Source: Candidatus Uhrbacteria bacterium
GTDB taxonomy: Bacteria; Patescibacteriota; Patescibacteriia; UBA9934; GWF2-40-263
Direction of reading: 5' to 3'
DNA: 9,762 nucleotides
Assembly: GCA_903831335.1 (NCBI GenBank)
Contig: CAIKXH010000064.1
Location: 1-9,762 of the forward strand
Positions 6,751 to 9,762 of this stretch are shown in pieces. The stretch's first letter is position 1, and every line of letters begins with the position of its first letter. The notes under the pieces were generated by a model. That model searched no databases. It was not told the origin of the DNA and was given only the letters and a program-made list of their open reading frames with translations. Both the position numbers and the translations under genes were made by a program.

Positions 6751-6773
6751 ACGCATTGTCGCGTCCGTTATCG

Positions 6774-6805
6774 TCGCAGGGGATGGTCGCGACCATCCCC
6801 TGCGA
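6774..6805. repeat. Perfect 32-nt palindrome between the SpoIID and carboxypeptidase genes
   Basis: The left arm TCGCAGGGGATGGTCG (6774-6789) is followed directly by its exact reverse complement (6790-6805). As RNA it would fold into a 14-bp stem with a CGCG tetraloop, ending 12 nt before the carboxypeptidase ATG. No T-run follows on either strand, so it is not a standard intrinsic terminator. It resembles short GC-rich palindromes dispersed between genes in many bacteria (REP/MITE-like). It could also act as a processing or stabilising hairpin in the operon mRNA. Confidence 0.85.
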
Positions 6806-6817
6806 AACACACAATTC

Positions 6818-7738
6818 ATGTTCACCAAAACAAAATATTTTATTTTGATCTGTGTTACCTTGGTTTTTCCCATGGGTATTTTTGCCGCAACTGTTCCAGC
6901 AAAATCGATTACGAAATCTCCAACCGCAATCGTAAAACCTGAACCGCCCAAACGCATTGATCCTTTGGAGATCGAAGACAGAGTAAATGCAAAAGCATAT
7001 GTAGTGATGGATCGGACAAGCGGAAAAATTTTGACCATGAAGAATGAAAATCTTGTGTGGTCCATTGCTTCAACAACAAAATTGATGACAGCAGAAATTG
7101 TTCTTTCAAAAAATATTTTACCGAAATCAACTCATTCCATTTTAAAGGCAGATGATGTTGGCGGTGCGAAGCTTTACGTGAATAACGGAGATAAGTTTAC
7201 GATCGATGATTTGTTTTATGCGATGCTTGTTGGCTCTGCAAACAATGCGGCGAATGCACTCGCACGCGCAAGCGGACTTTCACACGATGAGTTCATTAAA
7301 GCCATGAATGCAAAAGCAAAATCGCTCGGATTGAAATCAACGGTTTATGTGGATGCAAGTGGAATTGATCCTGCGAACGTTTCAACTCCGCTTGAAATGG
7401 CACGGATGGCAAACGCGGCTTTCTCAAATCCCTCGATAAAAAAATATGCGAGTCAACCAATTCGTAACGTACGTGTTGTGAACACGGGGTCCGTCAAGAA
7501 AATCCAAAATACAAATTGGATGCTGACAAAACCCGCATATGCAAATGGAGTTGTTGTCGCGGGGAAGACAGGGTATTTAGAAGAATCTGCATGGAATTTT
7601 GTGACAGCCCTTCGCCCAAAAAATAATGACGCAAAACAAGAACTTCTGATCGTAATCTTTGGGGCGGATTCAAGAGAACAGTCCTTTTTAGATGCAAAAA
7701 CCCTTTCGAACTGGGCGTGGAGTGTATATCAGTGGTAA
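6818..7738 (+). CDS. D-alanyl-D-alanine carboxypeptidase, peptidase S11 family (PBP5/DacA-like)
   Basis: A 306-residue exported serine hydrolase that should remove the terminal D-Ala from peptidoglycan pentapeptides. Some S11 members are D,D-endopeptidases instead. A signal peptide spans about residues 1-24 (hydrophobic FILICVTLVFPMGIFAA). The three active-site motifs are intact and in order: SxxK as S85-T-T-K88, SxN as S140-A-N142 and KTG at 250-252. Other family segments are AYVVMDRTSGKIL (60-72), TVYVDASGID (175-184) and NTNWML (231-236). The protein ends soon after the catalytic domain, with no PBP5 C-terminal beta domain or amphipathic membrane anchor, so it may be soluble outside the membrane. 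The ATG at 6818 has no Shine-Dalgarno sequence and a strong palindrome just upstream. I see no promoter in the 67-nt gap, so cotranscription with the SpoIID gene is likely. A terminator follows at once. Confidence 0.92.
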   Translation: MFTKTKYFILICVTLVFPMGIFAATVPAKSITKSPTAIVKPEPPKRIDPLEIEDRVNAKAYVVMDRTSGKILTMKNENLVWSIASTTKLMTAEIVLSKNILPKSTHSILKADDVGGAKLYVNNGDKFTIDDLFYAMLVGSANNAANALARASGLSHDEFIKAMNAKAKSLGLKSTVYVDASGIDPANVSTPLEMARMANAAFSNPSIKKYASQPIRNVRVVNTGSVKKIQNTNWMLTKPAYANGVVVAGKTGYLEESAWNFVTALRPKNNDAKQELLIVIFGADSREQSFLDAKTLSNWAWSVYQW

Positions 7739-7739
7739 C

Positions 7740-7772
7740 AAAAAATACGTGATTGAAATCACGTATTTTTTT
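7740..7772. terminator. Bidirectional intrinsic terminator
   Basis: A 14-bp stem (arms 7740-7753 and 7758-7771, core AAATACGTGAT / ATCACGTATTT) has the tetraloop TGAA. A run of seven T residues follows on the plus strand (7766-7772), and six U residues would follow in the minus-strand transcript. It sits 1 nt after the carboxypeptidase stop and 2 nt after the end of the opposing PH-domain gene, so it ends both convergent transcripts. Confidence 0.9.
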
Positions 7773-7774
7773 AT

Positions 7775-8347
7775 TTAGATTGTTTGTTCTTTTGGTGTTT
7801 CCGGATTCGTTATACCAGCAACATGTTTGCTTTCTTGGACTAATTGCATGATGGATTCTTTTACACGTTCTGGGTGTGGAACATGCATAAACTCAAAACG
7901 TGTTTTTTCTCCCGCCGTTTGAATTTCAACATTTCCAAATTTGAAAACCGTTTCAAGGACACCGCTAATTTCTGCCGTGACATCTTGTACGTTTGTGAGG
8001 CCAAGTTCTGAAGCTGTTCGTTGAAATAGTCCATGTTGCTCAATATTGATAATGCGTTCATTGGTAACAATCCAGGTGTCTAGATAATAGTCAGTAAATC
8101 CTGTGGCTGTGACAAGCCAGACACAAAGAAAATAAATGCTGATCACAACAGATAATCCAACACCCACAAACGGTTCGCTTAACCAAATAGAAAGAGTGTC
8201 CCAAAAATAGATGCCGAGTCCGAGAGGAATGACCGTAAGCAGGACGAATGAAACAACAAGAGATAAAACAGCAAACCAATGTCGTCTTAAAAACAAGACG
8301 ATTTTTTCATTTTGGCGTCTGTTTGGAATGTGATCAGGTGACAACAT
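7775..8347 (-). CDS. Membrane-anchored bacterial PH-domain protein (bPH2/YdbT-like)
   Basis: A 190-residue protein with a charged N-terminus, two membrane helices (about 25-49 and 60-82) and a C-terminal cytoplasmic domain (about 84-171). The segments DYYLDTWIVTNERIINIEQHGLF, SELGLTNVQDVTAEISGVLE and FGNVEIQTAGE form the classic core of the bacterial PH-like family PF03703, in which a strand 'vT+.Ri....G.f' leads into 'i.+IqdV......l...fG.v.I.t'. These domains occur on many small membrane proteins; their ligands and function are mostly unknown. Length is normal for a single-domain member. The ATG at 8347 lies 8 nt after the stop of the 97-aa membrane protein, so the two genes form an operon. 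No Shine-Dalgarno sequence is visible, and translational coupling is possible. The family call is firm; the role is unknown. Confidence 0.88.
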   Translation of the reverse strand: MLSPDHIPNRRQNEKIVLFLRRHWFAVLSLVVSFVLLTVIPLGLGIYFWDTLSIWLSEPFVGVGLSVVISIYFLCVWLVTATGFTDYYLDTWIVTNERIINIEQHGLFQRTASELGLTNVQDVTAEISGVLETVFKFGNVEIQTAGEKTRFEFMHVPHPERVKESIMQLVQESKHVAGITNPETPKEQTI

Positions 8348-8355
8348 ACAAGAAA

Positions 8356-8649
8356 TTAAAAACTACCAGAGTGTAAAAACGTTTGTTTGAAAAGGCCGAT
8401 TGTTTCTGCAAGAGTTACCGTGTAGGTGAGATCATAATGAAATAACCAAAGGATTGTTGCCGCAACAAGGAGAATGGTTCCACCAACAAAACCGATCACA
8501 ATGGCGAATAAAGGCGCACCGACTCTTCCGTATTCAAGTAAGTGCAGCAGGTTGAAGAATCCGTAGATGATGTAGCCAAATAAAAAAATTCCATACAATC
8601 CGAAAAAGATTGAGACGGGAATATTGATGTCCGAAATGGAGAATGGCAT
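8356..8649 (-). CDS. Uncharacterised two-helix membrane protein (97 aa)
   Basis: I do not recognise a family. The protein has two clear hydrophobic segments, about residues 12-34 (IFFGLYGIFLFGYIIYGFFNLL) and 46-70 (APLFAIVIGFVGGTILLVAATILWL), joined by a short loop HLLEYGRVG. A polar tail of about 25 residues follows. It lies 8 nt ahead of the PH-domain protein gene on the same strand and is probably translated from the same mRNA, so the two may form a membrane complex. The ATG at 8649 is preceded by a CCCCCC run and not by a Shine-Dalgarno sequence, much like the flippase start. The coding call rests on membrane character and tight operon spacing. Confidence 0.72.
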   Translation of the reverse strand: MPFSISDINIPVSIFFGLYGIFLFGYIIYGFFNLLHLLEYGRVGAPLFAIVIGFVGGTILLVAATILWLFHYDLTYTVTLAETIGLFKQTFLHSGSF

Positions 8650-8667
8650 AGGGGGGAGAGGGTAGCT

Positions 8668-8736
8668 GGTAGCGAGTAGGAGGTAGCGAGGTTTTATAAA
8701 CGTTTTCTAGAACCTCGCTACTTTCTACTCGCTACT
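8668..8736. repeat. Imperfect inverted repeat with internal direct repeats, between ruvB and the 97-aa gene
   Basis: Arms of 26 nt (8668-8693 and 8711-8736) match at 23 of 26 positions around a 17-nt loop. Each arm holds two copies of a GTAGCGAG-like unit (GGTAGCGAGTAGGAGGTAGC on the left). No T-run follows, so it is not a typical intrinsic terminator for ruvB. It fills most of the 105-nt gap and would lie in the 5' leader of the 97-aa/PH transcript if the promoter at 8754-8762 is used. Confidence 0.8.
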
Positions 8737-8753
8737 CTTCTTAGTTCCCAATC

Positions 8754-8762
8754 ATTATAGCA
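8754..8762 (-). promoter_or_regulatory. Extended -10 promoter for the 97-aa/PH-domain gene pair
   Basis: Read leftward, the sequence is TGCTATAAT, a perfect extended -10 (TGn plus TATAAT). It overlaps the last codons and stop of ruvB. I find no good -35 at 17-18 nt, which extended -10 promoters can do without. Transcription would start near 8747, about 100 nt before the 97-aa gene, and would carry the inverted repeat in its leader. Confidence 0.5.
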
Positions 8763-9762
8763 GAGTTTCGCGATCAGGAATTTCTTGGCCAAGATGTTGG
8801 TAAGCGCGATCAGTGACGATGCGGCCTCTTGGTGTGCGTGCGAGAAATCCGAGTTGTAGCAAATACGGCTCATGGACGTCTTCAATAGTTTCCATTTCTT
8901 CTTGTGTGGAGGCGGCAATCGTCGATAAACCGACTGGGCCGCCATGGAATTTTTCGATAATCGTTATGAGGATATGACGATCCACTGCATCGAGGCCCTC
9001 TTCATCAACACGCATCATCTTCAGGGCATCGCGACAAATATCGGGCGTAATAGAACCATCACCCCTGACCTGTGCGAAGTCACGTGCGCGCTTCAGCATG
9101 CGGTTTGCGATACGTGGCGTAAGGCGTGAGCGCATGGCAAGAAGCTCGACCGAGTCATCATGGATGGGAACTTGTAAAAGTTTTGCGTTTCGCTTGAGAA
9201 TCTTTTGAAGATCCTCGCGCTCATAGAAATCCAAATGATGCACCATGCCGAAACGATCGCGAAGTGGTGCAGAGAGAAGTGAGAGGCGAGTGGTCGCACC
9301 GATAATGGTGAAGTGTTCGAGATTCAAACGGAGTGTTCGGGCGGTTGGTCCTTTTCCCACGATAATATCGAGCGCAAAATCTTCCATGGCTGGATAAAGC
9401 ACTTCTTCGATGGTCTTATTAATGCGATGAATTTCATCGATAAACAAAATATCGCCTTTCTGAAGGTTCGAAAGAATCGCTGCAAGATCTCCGACCTTCT
9501 CAAGCGCGGGCCCCGAAGTGACGCGGATCTGTGAGCTCATTTCATTTGCGATGATGTGTGCAAGTGTAGTCTTTCCGAGTCCTGGATTTCCGTAAAGCAA
9601 GACGTGATCAATTGGTTCCTCACGTTTTTGCGCAGCTTGCATGAATACAGTGAGGTTTTCTTTCAACCCTTCTTGTCCCACAAATTCCGCCAATGTTTTT
9701 GGGCGCAAAGAAAACTCAAACTCCCGCTCCTCACCAGAAGCGGTTGGGGAGACAGGTGTGTC
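8755..9762 (-). CDS. ruvB: Holliday junction branch migration helicase RuvB (N-terminus beyond window edge)
   Basis: 335 residues are visible, and the frame is still open at the window edge. A TTG at 9708 is not the start: it is the Leu of the conserved [13 protein letters not shown], and 18 residues precede it in frame (DTPVSP...EFEFS). Motifs, numbered from the first visible residue: Walker [10 protein letters not shown] (58-66), Walker B LFIDEIHR (106-113), sensor-1 GATTR (155-159), LRDRFG with the arginine-finger region (167-172), and [14 protein letters not shown] (sensor-2 region). The C-terminal winged-helix part runs from [10 protein letters not shown] through [10 protein letters not shown] to [13 protein letters not shown]. 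RuvB forms hexameric ATPase rings that drive branch migration with RuvA during recombination repair. Walker A has Asn where most RuvB proteins have Pro (GPPGLGKT). Family length is about 330-350, so only a few residues are missing. Any ruvA or ruvC would be upstream, outside the window. Confidence 0.95.
   Translation of the reverse strand, partial: DTPVSPTASGEEREFEFSLRPKTLAEFVGQEGLKENLTVFMQAAQKREEPIDHVLLYGNPGLGKTTLAHIIANEMSSQIRVTSGPALEKVGDLAAILSNLQKGDILFIDEIHRINKTIEEVLYPAMEDFALDIIVGKGPTARTLRLNLEHFTIIGATTRLSLLSAPLRDRFGMVHHLDFYEREDLQKILKRNAKLLQVPIHDDSVELLAMRSRLTPRIANRMLKRARDFAQVRGDGSITPDICRDALKMMRVDEEGLDAVDRHILITIIEKFHGGPVGLSTIAASTQEEMETIEDVHEPYLLQLGFLARTPRGRIVTDRAYQHLGQEIPDRETLL

Noticed and set aside
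6774..6805. Intrinsic terminator for the SpoIID gene
   Set aside because: The hairpin is strong but followed by AAACAC with no T-run on either strand, and the next gene has no visible promoter.
9706..9708. TTG at 9708 as the start of ruvB
   Set aside because: It encodes the conserved Leu of SLRPKTL, and the frame remains open with RuvB-like sequence to the window edge.

Overview
This 9.8 kb window looks like chromosomal DNA from a bacterium of the Patescibacteria (Candidate Phyla Radiation) or a similar little-cultivated lineage. The signs are a DUF5652-like mini membrane protein, a SpoIID protein fused to NBR1-type Ig-like domains, a RuvB with a GNPGLGKT Walker A, compact operons, few recognisable Shine-Dalgarno sequences, and several short interspersed repeats of the kind common in such genomes. 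The lineage is inferred from protein style, since no rRNA or other marker is present. TGA acts as an ordinary stop (it ends the 69-aa gene), so a TGA-recoding lineage is unlikely.

Layout. (1) Positions 1-898, plus strand: the C-terminal half of an NRAMP-related metal transporter, then a 69-aa DUF5652-like membrane protein, ending at a terminator hairpin at 949-985. (2) Positions 984-4352, minus strand: a surface-polysaccharide operon read from right to left. It holds a Wzx-type flippase, an O-antigen ligase/polymerase-family protein and an unrecognised membrane-anchored protein of about 200 aa. (3) Positions 4353-4536: the divergent promoter region, with a purine-rich short repeat, a widespread type of interspersed inverted repeat, and a near-consensus sigma70 promoter that leaves almost no 5' leader on the rightward gene. 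(4) Positions 4537-7738, plus strand: a secreted SpoIID/LytB protein with three Ig-like domains, then a secreted S11-family D-Ala-D-Ala carboxypeptidase. A perfect 32-nt palindrome lies between them and a bidirectional terminator follows at 7740-7772. (5) Positions 7775-9762, minus strand: ruvB (only its extreme N-terminus is cut off by the window edge), then a 97-aa two-helix membrane protein and a membrane-anchored bacterial PH-domain protein.

Function. The central 6.8 kb is devoted to the cell envelope. One divergent arm moves and polymerises or transfers lipid-linked glycans. The other remodels peptidoglycan by glycan-strand cleavage and D-Ala trimming. The flanks carry metal transport, Holliday-junction branch migration and small membrane proteins of unknown role.

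I found no tRNA, rRNA, CRISPR array, transposase, toxin-antitoxin pair or prophage gene, and no gene-free stretch above 300 bases (the longest is the 184-nt divergent region). I see no clearly new multi-gene system. The most useful second-look items are the near-leaderless promoter and corrected start of the SpoIID gene, an octanucleotide tandem repeat inside the O-antigen ligase gene, the repeat elements at gene starts, and the uncharacterised protein at the end of the polysaccharide operon.
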